64,000 bases of DNA from Streptomyces sp. NBC_00704. GTDB taxonomy: Bacteria; Actinomycetota; Actinomycetes; Streptomycetales; Streptomycetaceae. Within the stretch, counting starts at the first letter, position 1. The number at the start of each line of letters is the position of its first letter. The translations under genes and the position numbers were made by a program. Positions 8,295 through 15,653 of the stretch are shown here, piece after piece. Where the stretch lies: assembly GCF_036226605.1 (NCBI RefSeq), contig NZ_CP109000.1, positions 3,902,501 to 3,966,500 on the forward strand. The letters run 5' to 3'. Under the pieces are notes generated by a model. The model did no database searches. It saw only the letters and a list, made by a program, of their open reading frames with translations, and was not told where the DNA came from.

Positions 8295-9347
8295 ATGAAC
8301 GCGAATGAACACGTGATCGAGGTCACCGACCTGCGGCGTGTGTACGGGGGCGGGTTCGAAGCGGTCCGTGGGATCTCCTTCCACGTCGGCCGCGGCGAGA
8401 TCTTCGCGCTGCTCGGCACCAACGGCGCCGGAAAGACGTCCACCGTCGAGCTGCTGGAAGGGCTCGCGCGACCGGACGGCGGGCGGGTCTCGGTGCTCGG
8501 CCACGACCCCTTCACCGAGCGCGCCGCCGTCCGGCCGCGGACCGGCGTGATGCTCCAGGAAGGGGGATTCCCCTCCGAGCTGACCGTCGCCGAGACGGCG
8601 CGGATGTGGGCCGGCTGCGTGAGCGGCGCCCGTCCGATCGACGGGGCGCTGGCACTCGTCGGGCTCACCCGGCGGGCCGGCGTCCGGGTCAAGCAGCTGT
8701 CCGGCGGTGAGCGGCGGCGCCTGGACCTGGCACTCGCGGTCCTCGGCGAACCCGAGGTGCTGTTCCTCGACGAGCCTTCCACCGGCCTGGACGCCGAGGG
8801 CCGGCGCGACACCTGGGAGCTGGTGCGCGCCCTGCGCGACGCGGGCACCACGGTCCTGCTGACCACCCACTACCTGGAAGAGGCCGAGCACCTCGCCGAC
8901 CGGCTGGCCATCCTGCACCAGGGCCGCATCGCCGCCGCCGGAACACCCGCCGAGGTGACCGCCGCCCAGCCGTCCCGGATCGCCTTCGAACTGCCCGAGG
9001 GGTACCTCCCGGGCGATCTGCCGCCGCTCGGCGAACTGGGCGTGTGCGGGCACGAGATCGACGGCCGCCTCATCCGGCTGCACACCCGGGAACTCCAGCG
9101 GGCCGCGACCGGGCTGCTGATGTGGGCGCGGCGGACCGGCGTCGAACTGCGCCGGCTCGACGTGCGCTCGGCCTCGCTGGAGGAGGCGTTCCTGGGAATC
9201 GCCCGGGAGGCGTCGTCCGACCCGGCGGCCGACGAGACCGACCGGACCACCAGGACCAGCACGACCGGCACGACCGGCACGACCGGCACGAATGACCGTC
9301 CCGGCAGGAACGGGAAGACCGACGGGGCCAAGGGGGTCGCGGCATGA
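8295..9347 (+). CDS. ABC transporter ATP-binding protein (ABC-2 type)
   Basis: 350 aa. Walker A is LLGTNGAGKTSTVE (residues about 38-51), the signature is QLSGGERRRLDLALAV, and Walker B is VLFLDEPSTGLD, followed by a switch His in LLTTHYLEEAEHLADR. This is the DrrA/CcmA type driving an ABC-2 exporter. The C-terminal tail is a Thr/Gly-rich linker built from 9-bp repeats (TTGTTGTTGT). It overlaps the permease gene by four bases and is followed by a two-component pair, so the four genes probably work together in envelope-stress or drug export. Substrate unknown. Confidence 0.95.
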   Translation: MNANEHVIEVTDLRRVYGGGFEAVRGISFHVGRGEIFALLGTNGAGKTSTVELLEGLARPDGGRVSVLGHDPFTERAAVRPRTGVMLQEGGFPSELTVAETARMWAGCVSGARPIDGALALVGLTRRAGVRVKQLSGGERRRLDLALAVLGEPEVLFLDEPSTGLDAEGRRDTWELVRALRDAGTTVLLTTHYLEEAEHLADRLAILHQGRIAAAGTPAEVTAAQPSRIAFELPEGYLPGDLPPLGELGVCGHEIDGRLIRLHTRELQRAATGLLMWARRTGVELRRLDVRSASLEEAFLGIAREASSDPAADETDRTTRTSTTGTTGTTGTNDRPGRNGKTDGAKGVAA

Positions 9348-10183
9348 GCGGGACGACGGTGCGCGAGACGGCCGGCCCGGAGGACGGGCGGGAGGCCGGG
9401 CGGGCGGCCGGGCGGGCGGTCACGACCCCCGCACGCCGGATGGCCGCCCTCGGGCGGGCCGAACTGACGCTGCTCGGCCGCAGCCGGAGCACGCTCCTCA
9501 CGGCCGTGCTCGTGCCGCTGGTGCTGCCCGTCAGCCTCGCCCCGGCGATCGACGGCATGGACCTCAAGGACGCCGGGCTCACCGCGGGCCTGGTGCTGCT
9601 GCCCGCCGCGATCGGGTTCTCACTGCTGTTCGGGGTGTATTCGGCGCTGACCGTCATCTACACCGCCCGGCGCGAGGAGTTGGTGCTGAAGCGGCTGCGC
9701 ACCGGCGAACTGCGCGACGCCGAGATCCTCGCCGGGTCCGCGCTGCCGGTCCTGGCGACGGGACTGGTGCAGTCGGCGGTGCTGGTGGCGGGCTCCACCG
9801 TCGTGCTGGACGTGCCGGCGCCCGAGGCGCCCGTTCTGGCCGTCCTGGGCCTGCTGTTCGGCCTGGTGATGTGCGCGGCGCTCGCGGCCGTCACGGCGAC
9901 CGCGACCCGGTCCGTGGAGAGCGCGCAGGTCACCACGGCGCCGCTGGTGCTCGTGTCGATGGCCGGCTCCGGGGTGGCCGTCCCCCTGGACCTGCTGCCC
10001 GACGGCCTCGCCTCCGCGTGCGCCTCGCTGCCGCTGTCCCCGGTGATCACCCTGATCCGCGGCGGCTGGACCGGCGCCCTGTCGGCGCACGAAGCCCTGG
10101 GCGCCGTCGGAACCGCACTGGCCTGGACGGCGTTGGCGGTGTTTGCTGTACGGCGGTGGTTCCGGTGGGAGCCCCGGCGCTGA
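9344..10183 (+). CDS. ABC-2 family permease
   Basis: 279 aa with about six hydrophobic segments, e.g. LLTAVLVPLVLPVSLAPAI, LVLLPAAIGFSLLFGVYSAL, VLGLLFGLVMCAALAAVTAT. The layout fits a six-TM ABC-2 membrane subunit. The conserved cytoplasmic stretch YTARREELVLKRLRTGEL is typical of drug-exporting permeases. The start overlaps the stop of the ATPase gene (ATGA). The N-terminal 30 residues are Gly/Arg-rich and probably unstructured. Confidence 0.9.
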   Translation: MSGTTVRETAGPEDGREAGRAAGRAVTTPARRMAALGRAELTLLGRSRSTLLTAVLVPLVLPVSLAPAIDGMDLKDAGLTAGLVLLPAAIGFSLLFGVYSALTVIYTARREELVLKRLRTGELRDAEILAGSALPVLATGLVQSAVLVAGSTVVLDVPAPEAPVLAVLGLLFGLVMCAALAAVTATATRSVESAQVTTAPLVLVSMAGSGVAVPLDLLPDGLASACASLPLSPVITLIRGGWTGALSAHEALGAVGTALAWTALAVFAVRRWFRWEPRR

Positions 10184-10413
10184 GCGACAGGGTCCCGTCG
10201 GGAACCCCGGCGCCGACGACCCGCGGCAGCACCGGCCCGCGCGGAAGGGCACGGCACGGACACCGACGCCGACGCCGACGCGGGAGTGGGCACTGGGGAC
10301 CGCGTGCACGGCGGACCACGTGCACGGGGACGCCACAGGACACGGGGACACCACGGGACACGGACACCACAGGACACGGGGCGCGGGACGCGGCTCATGG
10401 GCAAGGAGGGGGC
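10184..10413. other. Spacer with ACAGGACACGG repeats
   Basis: 230 bp between the permease and the histidine kinase. The second half (about 10320-10385) holds degenerate copies of GGACACNACAGGACACGG-type repeats. No gene; the kinase has its own AAGGAGG at 10403-10409. Confidence 0.6.
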
Positions 10414-11826
10414 GTGCGGATGCGCAGGCCGGGGGGCTGGTGGCGGCGCAAGAGCACGCCCGCGAAGGTCGAGACGTACACACGGTGGTCGTTCCACTTC
10501 TTCGCCGTGGCCGAATTCGGGGCGGTGGGGCTGCCCTCCGCCGGGGCGCTGCCGGCCGGACTCGGGTTGTGGCTGCCGGTGTTGACGCTGGTGCACTGCA
10601 CGCTCGGCGGGCTGACGGCGTCGCGGGCGCTGGACTGGACGCGCGGACGCCGGGCCCAGCCCGTCCGGCTGCTGTGGGCGCTCGCCGCCGTCACGGCGAC
10701 GGTCGCCGTCGCCGCGGCCTTCGTCGCGCAGCGCGGCCCGGACCACGAGAGCGTGGACGCCGCCGCGGGCAGTGTGTTCGGCGTCGTCCTGGCCTTCGGG
10801 TCCGGGTTCATCGCACTCGGCGTGCGCGCGCGGCGGCGGGTCTTCGCGGTCGTGGCCGGCTTCGCCGTGGGCGCCGGGGTGGTGGCGTACCCGGTCGGGC
10901 TGCCGGGCGTGGCCGTCCTCGCGACGATGGCGGCGGTGTTCGTCGGCGGCGGCTTCCTCGCCTTCACCTCGGTCTTCTCGGTGTGGCTGCTCGACGCGGT
11001 CTTCCGGCTGGACGAGGCCCGCGACACCCGCGCACGGCTCGCCGTCGCCGAGGAACGGCTGCGGTTCGGGCGGGACCTGCACGACGTGATGGGCCGCAAC
11101 CTGGCGGTGATCGCCCTGAAGAGCGAGCTGGCCGTGCGGCTGGCCCGGCGCGGACGGCCGGACGCCGTGGACCAGATGATCGAGGTGCAGCGCATAGCGC
11201 GGGAGTCGCAGCGTGAGGTGCGTGACGTCGTCCGCGGCTACCGCGAGGCCGACCTCGGCGTGGAACTCGCGGGCGCGCAGGGCGTGTTGACGGCGGCGGG
11301 CATCGACTGCGCGGTGAGCGGGGAGCCCGGCGGGCTGCCCGCCGAGGTGCAGTCCGCGCTGGGCTGGGTGGTGCGCGAGAGCACCACCAACGTGCTGCGG
11401 CACGGAGACGCGGGCCGGTGCTCGGTGGCGTTGCGGCGGACGGCGGGAAGCGTGGTGCTGACGGTGGAGAACGACGGGGCGGGGCCCGCCGGCGCGGGCG
11501 GCAGGCCGGGGCCCGCCGCGTCGGGCCGCGGGTCGGGACTTGCCGGACTGCGGGAGCGGCTGCGGGAGGTCGACGGGACACTGGAGGCCGGGCTCGTCGG
11601 CGCGGGCACGTTCCGGGTGGTCGCCGAGGTGCCGCTGAACGAGGCGCCGGGGAGCGGGACTCCGCTCGACGGGCAGTCGCTTGACGGGAAGCCGCTTGAC
11701 GGGAAGCCGCTCGACGGGACGCTGCTCGACGGGCAGTCGCCCGGGGAGGTGCCGGCCGGCGGGACACGGCGGCTCGGTGAGGGGCCGCCCGGGGAGGCGT
11801 CGACTGTGAGAGAGGTCACTTCATGA
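10414..11826 (+). CDS. Sensor histidine kinase (NarL/DesK-type)
   Basis: 470 aa from GTG 10414 just after AAGGAGG; ATG at 10420 is an equally good start. About five or six membrane segments occupy residues 25-195. The HisKA_3 dimerisation motif FGRDLHDVMGRNLAVIALK has phospho-acceptor His223. The HATPase_c part shows RESTTNVLRHGDA (N box), VENDGAG (G1) and GSGLAGLRERL (G2). The C terminus carries five 15-bp tandem repeats giving LDGQS/LDGKP units, then a Gly/Pro tail. It overlaps the response-regulator gene by four bases. The signal is unknown; coupling to the upstream ABC exporter suggests sensing of its substrate. Confidence 0.95.
   Translation: MRMRRPGGWWRRKSTPAKVETYTRWSFHFFAVAEFGAVGLPSAGALPAGLGLWLPVLTLVHCTLGGLTASRALDWTRGRRAQPVRLLWALAAVTATVAVAAAFVAQRGPDHESVDAAAGSVFGVVLAFGSGFIALGVRARRRVFAVVAGFAVGAGVVAYPVGLPGVAVLATMAAVFVGGGFLAFTSVFSVWLLDAVFRLDEARDTRARLAVAEERLRFGRDLHDVMGRNLAVIALKSELAVRLARRGRPDAVDQMIEVQRIARESQREVRDVVRGYREADLGVELAGAQGVLTAAGIDCAVSGEPGGLPAEVQSALGWVVRESTTNVLRHGDAGRCSVALRRTAGSVVLTVENDGAGPAGAGGRPGPAASGRGSGLAGLRERLREVDGTLEAGLVGAGTFRVVAEVPLNEAPGSGTPLDGQSLDGKPLDGKPLDGTLLDGQSPGEVPAGGTRRLGEGPPGEASTVREVTS
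11665..11739 (+). repeat. 15-bp in-frame tandem repeat in the kinase tail
   Basis: Five 15-bp units of the type CTTGACGGGAAGCCG. They encode a repeated LDGKP-like pentapeptide beyond the ATPase domain, so expansion would lengthen a disordered tail without breaking the frame. Confidence 0.9.
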
Positions 11827-12431
11827 CGGTGCGGGTACTGCTCGCGGACGACGAGCACCTCATCCGGGGCGCCCTGGCCGCGCTGCTGTCCCTGGAGGAC
11901 GACCTGGTGATCGTCGCCGAGGCGGCCACCGGGCCGGAGGCGCTGGCCATGGCGCGGGCGCACGAGCCCGACGTGGCCGTCCTGGATCTGCAGATGCCGG
12001 GCGCCGACGGTGTGAAGGTCGCCACATCCCTGCGGACCGAACTGCCCGGCTGCCGGGCGCTGATCGTCACCAGCCACGGCCGGCCCGGCCATCTCAAACG
12101 AGCGCTTGCGGCCGGTGTGCGCGGCTTTGTGCCGAAGACCGTGAGCGCCCAGCGGCTCGCCGAGATCATCCGCACGGTGCACGCCGGGAACCGTTACGTC
12201 GACCCGGAGTTGGCCGCCGACGCGATCGCCGCCGGTGACTCGCCGCTGACCTCGCGCGAGGCGGAGGTGCTCGAACTCGCCGCCGACGGAGCGCCGGTCG
12301 CGGAGATCGCGGAGCGGGCCGCGCTGTCGCAGGGGACCGTCCGCAACTACCTGTCGTCGGCCGTCTCCAAGCTCGGGGCGGAGAACCGGCACACGGCGGT
12401 GCGGATCGCGCGGGAGCGGGGTTGGGTATAG
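11823..12431 (+). CDS. NarL/FixJ-family response regulator
   Basis: 202 aa. The receiver domain has acidic pair DDE (residues 9-11), phospho-acceptor Asp55 in VAVLDLQMPG, a Thr/Ser switch in LIVTSHGR and Lys in FVPKTVSA. The C-terminal LuxR-type HTH is LTSREAEVLELAADGAPVAE followed by LSQGTVRNYLSSAVSKLGAE. Its best resemblance is to DesR-like regulators. Partner of the overlapping kinase gene and probably an activator of the ABC genes upstream. The promoter of the downstream tRNA appears to overlap its stop codon (TATAGT at 12427-12432). Confidence 0.96.
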   Translation: MTVRVLLADDEHLIRGALAALLSLEDDLVIVAEAATGPEALAMARAHEPDVAVLDLQMPGADGVKVATSLRTELPGCRALIVTSHGRPGHLKRALAAGVRGFVPKTVSAQRLAEIIRTVHAGNRYVDPELAADAIAAGDSPLTSREAEVLELAADGAPVAEIAERAALSQGTVRNYLSSAVSKLGAENRHTAVRIARERGWV

Positions 12432-12468
12432 TTGGCGTCGCGCCACGGCACGTTCACCACGGCGCAGT

Positions 12469-12541
12469 GCGGACGTAGCTCAGTTGGTAGAGCGCAACCT
12501 TGCCAAGGTTGAGGTCGCGAGTTCGAGCCTCGTCGTCCGCT
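12469..12541 (+). tRNA. tRNA-Gly (anticodon GCC), copy 2
   Basis: 73 nt, base-for-base identical to the tRNA at 8056-8128. Flanking sequences are unrelated, so only the mature tRNA is shared. A TATAGT -10-like hexamer at 12427-12432 lies about 37 bp upstream, inside the end of the response-regulator gene. Confidence 0.98.
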
Positions 12542-12548
12542 CCACAGC

Positions 12549-12577
12549 AAAGGCCCCGGTCATCGACCGGGGCCTTT
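12549..12577. terminator. Bidirectional terminator, tRNA-Gly / purC
   Basis: AAAGGCCCCGGTC with an ATC loop and a perfect complementary arm ending in CCTTT. It lies between the tRNA and the convergent purC stop, so it serves both. Confidence 0.92.
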
Positions 12578-12589
12578 CGCGTGGGCCGC

Positions 12590-13489
12590 TCACGCCCAGG
12601 CGGTGCCCGTCAGACGCTCGTAGGCCTCGACGTACTTCGCGCGGGTGGCGTCCACGATGTGCTGGGGCAGCGGCGGCGGGGGCTGCTCGGCGTGGCGGTC
12701 CCAGCCGGACTCGGCGGAGGTCAGCCAGTCCCGCACGAACTGCTTGTCGTACGAAGGCTGCGCGCGGCCCGGCTGCCACTGGTCGGCCGGCCAGAAGCGG
12801 GACGAGTCCGGGGTGAGGACCTCGTCGGCGATGACCAGGGTCTCGCCCTCGAAGCCGAACTCGAACTTGGTGTCGGCGAGGATGACGCCCCGGTCGCGGG
12901 CGATGTCGCGGGCCCGGCCGTACACAGCGAGGGTGGCCTGCCGGAGCTGGGCCGCGGTGTCGGCGCCGACCTGGCGGGCGACCTCCTCGTAGGAGACGTT
13001 CTCGTCGTGCTCGCCGACGGCGGCCTTGGTGGCCGGGGTGAAGATCGGCGCCGGGAGCTCGCTGCCGTCGACGAGGCCTTCGGGGAGGGCGAGGCCGCAG
13101 ACCGTGCGGGACTCCCGGTACTCGACGAGCCCCGAGCCGGTGAGGTAGCCGCGGGCCACGCACTCCACCGGGATCATCCGCAGCGACTTGCAGATCAGGG
13201 TGCGTCCGGCCCAGTCGGCGGGGGCGCCGGCCGGCGGCTCCGTGCTCAGGACGTGGTTCGGGACCAGGTCCGCGAGCCGGTCGAACCACCACAGGGAGAG
13301 CTGGGTGAGGATGCGGCCCTTGTCCGGGATCTCGGTCGGCAGCACCCAGTCGTAGGCGGACGTGCGGTCGCTGGCGACCATCACGAGGTCGCCCGCCTCG
13401 TTCTGGTACAGCTCGCGCACCTTGCCGGTGTGCAGATGCACCAGGCCCGGCACCTGAAGGGGCTCGGGCTTTTCTACGAATCCGGACAC
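12590..13489 (-). CDS. purC: Phosphoribosylaminoimidazole-succinocarboxamide synthase
   Basis: 299 aa from GTG at 13489, which follows GGGAGGAAC; the frame is open further up but with Pro-rich junk. SAICAR synthase joins CAIR and aspartate. Motifs: HTGKVRELYQ (nucleotide loop), ASDRTSAYDWVLPTEIPDKG, PVECVARGYLTGSG, and LADTKFEFGF. Length agrees with the single-domain bacterial enzyme. Convergent with tRNA-Gly(GCC) copy 2. No dyad like that at purS is visible upstream. Confidence 0.97.
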   Translation of the reverse strand: MSGFVEKPEPLQVPGLVHLHTGKVRELYQNEAGDLVMVASDRTSAYDWVLPTEIPDKGRILTQLSLWWFDRLADLVPNHVLSTEPPAGAPADWAGRTLICKSLRMIPVECVARGYLTGSGLVEYRESRTVCGLALPEGLVDGSELPAPIFTPATKAAVGEHDENVSYEEVARQVGADTAAQLRQATLAVYGRARDIARDRGVILADTKFEFGFEGETLVIADEVLTPDSSRFWPADQWQPGRAQPSYDKQFVRDWLTSAESGWDRHAEQPPPPLPQHIVDATRAKYVEAYERLTGTAWA

Positions 13490-13591
13490 GGTTCCTCCCC
13501 GTGGTTCTGACCTGGAGGCTCGATTGTCCCTTAGTTCAGGATTGACCTCGGACGCCGGGTGGCCGGACCGTCCGGGACGACAGCCGAACGG

Positions 13592-13610
13592 GCCCGCCTG
13601 GGAGGCGGGC
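13592..13610 (-). terminator. Small hairpin after the DMFase-like gene
   Basis: GCCCGCCT-GGG-AGGCGGGC, a perfect 8-bp stem about 100 bp past the stop of the minus-strand gene ending at 13710 and before purC. Weak without a T-tract. Confidence 0.5.
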
Positions 13611-13709
13611 ACAGGCCCTGAGGCGGCGGGGATCCCGGCGGTGGGGGGATGGGCGGCGGTGTGAAGCGAGCGGCGGTGGGGAGCGGGTGGGGGCGGGGGT
13701 GGGGGTGGA

Positions 13710-15224
13710 TCAGTCGCGCTTGCAGATGCGGTCCAGGAGGTTGGCCGTCGCGCGTTGGACCCGGGGGTCGGCATGGCCGGGGCGGTCGAGCGCCGGCGAC
13801 CAGGCGAAGGTGCCGGAGGCGAACACCAGGGCGCCCGACGGCGCGCGGTAGAGGGACGTCTCCTGGTGCCGCCGGACGCCCTCGCCGTCGCGGTAGGGCG
13901 AGTGGGCGAGGAGGATGCGGTCCTCGTGCCGCGGGAGCGGGGTGCGCGGGAAGTAGCGGTCGGCCTCGCCCGCCACCAGCCCTTCGATGCCCTCGCCCTC
14001 TCCCGTGCCGGTCGCCTCCCACAGCCAGTGGCCGGCGTTGCGGACGATCAGCGGATGCGGCTCGGGCACCCGGCCCGCGTACTGGATGCCCACCAACTGC
14101 TGCTCGGCGCGGTCGACCTCCCGCCACAGCGCGGCCCTGCCGGGTCCCCTGCGCTTGCGGCAGGTGAGCAGACGGCTGGGCACACCGGACGGCGACGGCC
14201 CCAACTCCACCTGCCAGTAGACGGAGTTGGCGGACAGGAACACGAGCGAGGTGCCGGTGTCGCGGGCGAGTTCCACCGTGCGGCGCATCTTGGCGGACCA
14301 GTACTCGTCGTGGCCGGGGAAGACCAGGCCCCGGTACCGGGTGGGGTCGATCAGGCCGGCGTGCAGGTCGCGGGCGTCGGCGTAGGCGAGGTCGTAGCCG
14401 TAGCGCTCGGCCCAGCGGATGAAGTCGTAGGCGTGACCGACGTGCAGGGGTAAGCCCGCGCCCGCGTACGGCCGGTCGAAGGAGACCGTGGTCGCCGCGT
14501 CGGCCTCGCCGAGCAGCCGGCCGTTCTCGTCCCAGGCGTGGTAGAGGCTGGCGCCGGTGCGACCGTCCTCGGGGTAGAGGTTGTAGGCCTGCCAGGTGAT
14601 GTCGGGCAGCACCAGGAGCAGGTCGGCGGGACGCCGCTCGCGGACCGTGAAGGGCACGTGGGAGCGGTAGCCGTCGGCGGTGGTGAGGACGGCGACGTAC
14701 GCGCCCACGTTCCAGTACGACGGGACCTGAAGACGCCAGGAGAGCCACCAGTGGTGGCAGGAGACCGTGCGGTCGGCGGTCAGGGGCGGCGGCTGGACGA
14801 TGCCGGACAGTCGCGGGCTGGTGGTGATCTTGGCCGCGCCGTCGCCGTCGTAGTGGCCGATGCGGTAGACGTCGACGCTGAACTCCTGGGGCGGGTCGAC
14901 GGTGACGTGGAAGTCGACGGCGCCCCCGGGGGCGACCGCGCCCGTCGAGACGAAACCCTTGATCTGACGGCCCACGTCGTCGGCGGAGCGGGGGCCGCCG
15001 GGCCGGGGGGCGGAGCGGGGTCCGGGGACGCGGGGGGCGCCCTGCGCCGGGGCGGGCGCCGCCTGGTCCACGTACCAGGGGACCACCTGCCCGGTGTCGT
15101 CGAAGTACGTCTCGCTGCCGCGCAGCCAGGGCACCGGGCCCTGGCCGAAGGGGTCGGTCACGGCGTGGGCCAGTGCGCCCGACTCCCATCGGCGGATGTG
15201 CTCCGGTCCTGGTCCGGGTCCCAT
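13710..15224 (-). CDS. N,N-dimethylformamidase beta-subunit-like C-terminal domain protein
   Basis: 504 aa from ATG 15224 after GGAGGGGAG. The N-terminal half contains an immunoglobulin-like region (GFVSTGAVAPGGAVDFHVTV, then VYRIGHYDGDGA). The C-terminal half matches the large-subunit fold of N,N-dimethylformamidase: YNLYPEDGRTGASLYHAWDE, VFPGHDEYWSAKMRR, and a Cys in SCHHWWLSWRL. Known DMFase is a secondary enzyme with a small partner subunit; none is seen here, so the substrate is unclear. No signal peptide is obvious. Conserved beside purC/purD in streptomycetes as I recall. Confidence 0.75.
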   Translation of the reverse strand: MGPGPGPEHIRRWESGALAHAVTDPFGQGPVPWLRGSETYFDDTGQVVPWYVDQAAPAPAQGAPRVPGPRSAPRPGGPRSADDVGRQIKGFVSTGAVAPGGAVDFHVTVDPPQEFSVDVYRIGHYDGDGAAKITTSPRLSGIVQPPPLTADRTVSCHHWWLSWRLQVPSYWNVGAYVAVLTTADGYRSHVPFTVRERRPADLLLVLPDITWQAYNLYPEDGRTGASLYHAWDENGRLLGEADAATTVSFDRPYAGAGLPLHVGHAYDFIRWAERYGYDLAYADARDLHAGLIDPTRYRGLVFPGHDEYWSAKMRRTVELARDTGTSLVFLSANSVYWQVELGPSPSGVPSRLLTCRKRRGPGRAALWREVDRAEQQLVGIQYAGRVPEPHPLIVRNAGHWLWEATGTGEGEGIEGLVAGEADRYFPRTPLPRHEDRILLAHSPYRDGEGVRRHQETSLYRAPSGALVFASGTFAWSPALDRPGHADPRVQRATANLLDRICKRD

Positions 15225-15653
15225 GGTGCTCCCCTCCCTCGTGCCCCCGTGCCGGCCCGTACGGACGTGACCGTCCTGTGTGTCCGGTCCCGTGCCGCGT
15301 GTCCTATGTCGCGAGCCCTTGCCATGGGCCCTATCGGTCCCAGCACATCACATAACGCGCGCATGCAGTCACTAGTCGTTGCGAATTGGCCGAAAGTGGA
15401 ATTCACTCCTCCGTTAGCCCCTCCAGGGGCGGTGGCCGACGGCGCCCTGCGGTGCACCGAGCGGCCGCACGACGACCGCGGCCCGGCCGGCGCACTGATC
15501 CGGCCACCGGTCCGGCCGAAGAGACGAAGAGCCGGGACAGGCCGGAGCAGCCGGGGCTCTTCGCGGGGAGGCGGTGGGCGGTGGGCGGTGGGCGACGGAC
15601 GGCGGACGGCGGACGGCGGACGGCGGTGAACGGCGGGGGTGTCCCGCTCGCGC
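15225..15653. other. Intergenic region with GGACGGC repeats
   Basis: 429 bp. The part nearest 15225 is AT-richer (e.g. around 15340-15410, with GAATTGGCCGAAAGTGGAATTC-like sequence) and probably holds the promoter of the DMFase-like gene. At 15571-15627 there are tandem GCGGTGG then GGACGGC 7-mers. No gene is supported. Confidence 0.6.
15571..15627. repeat. 7-bp tandem repeats (GCGGTGG, GGACGGC)
   Basis: About three copies of GCGGTGG followed by about four to five copies of GGACGGC in the intergenic gap. A 7-bp unit cannot stay in frame, which fits a non-coding location. Confidence 0.85.

Noticed and set aside
9292..10413. Long N-terminal extension of the histidine kinase overlapping the permease gene
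   Set aside because: The sequence before GTG 10414 is the permease gene in another frame and repeats; a strong AAGGAGG precedes 10414.
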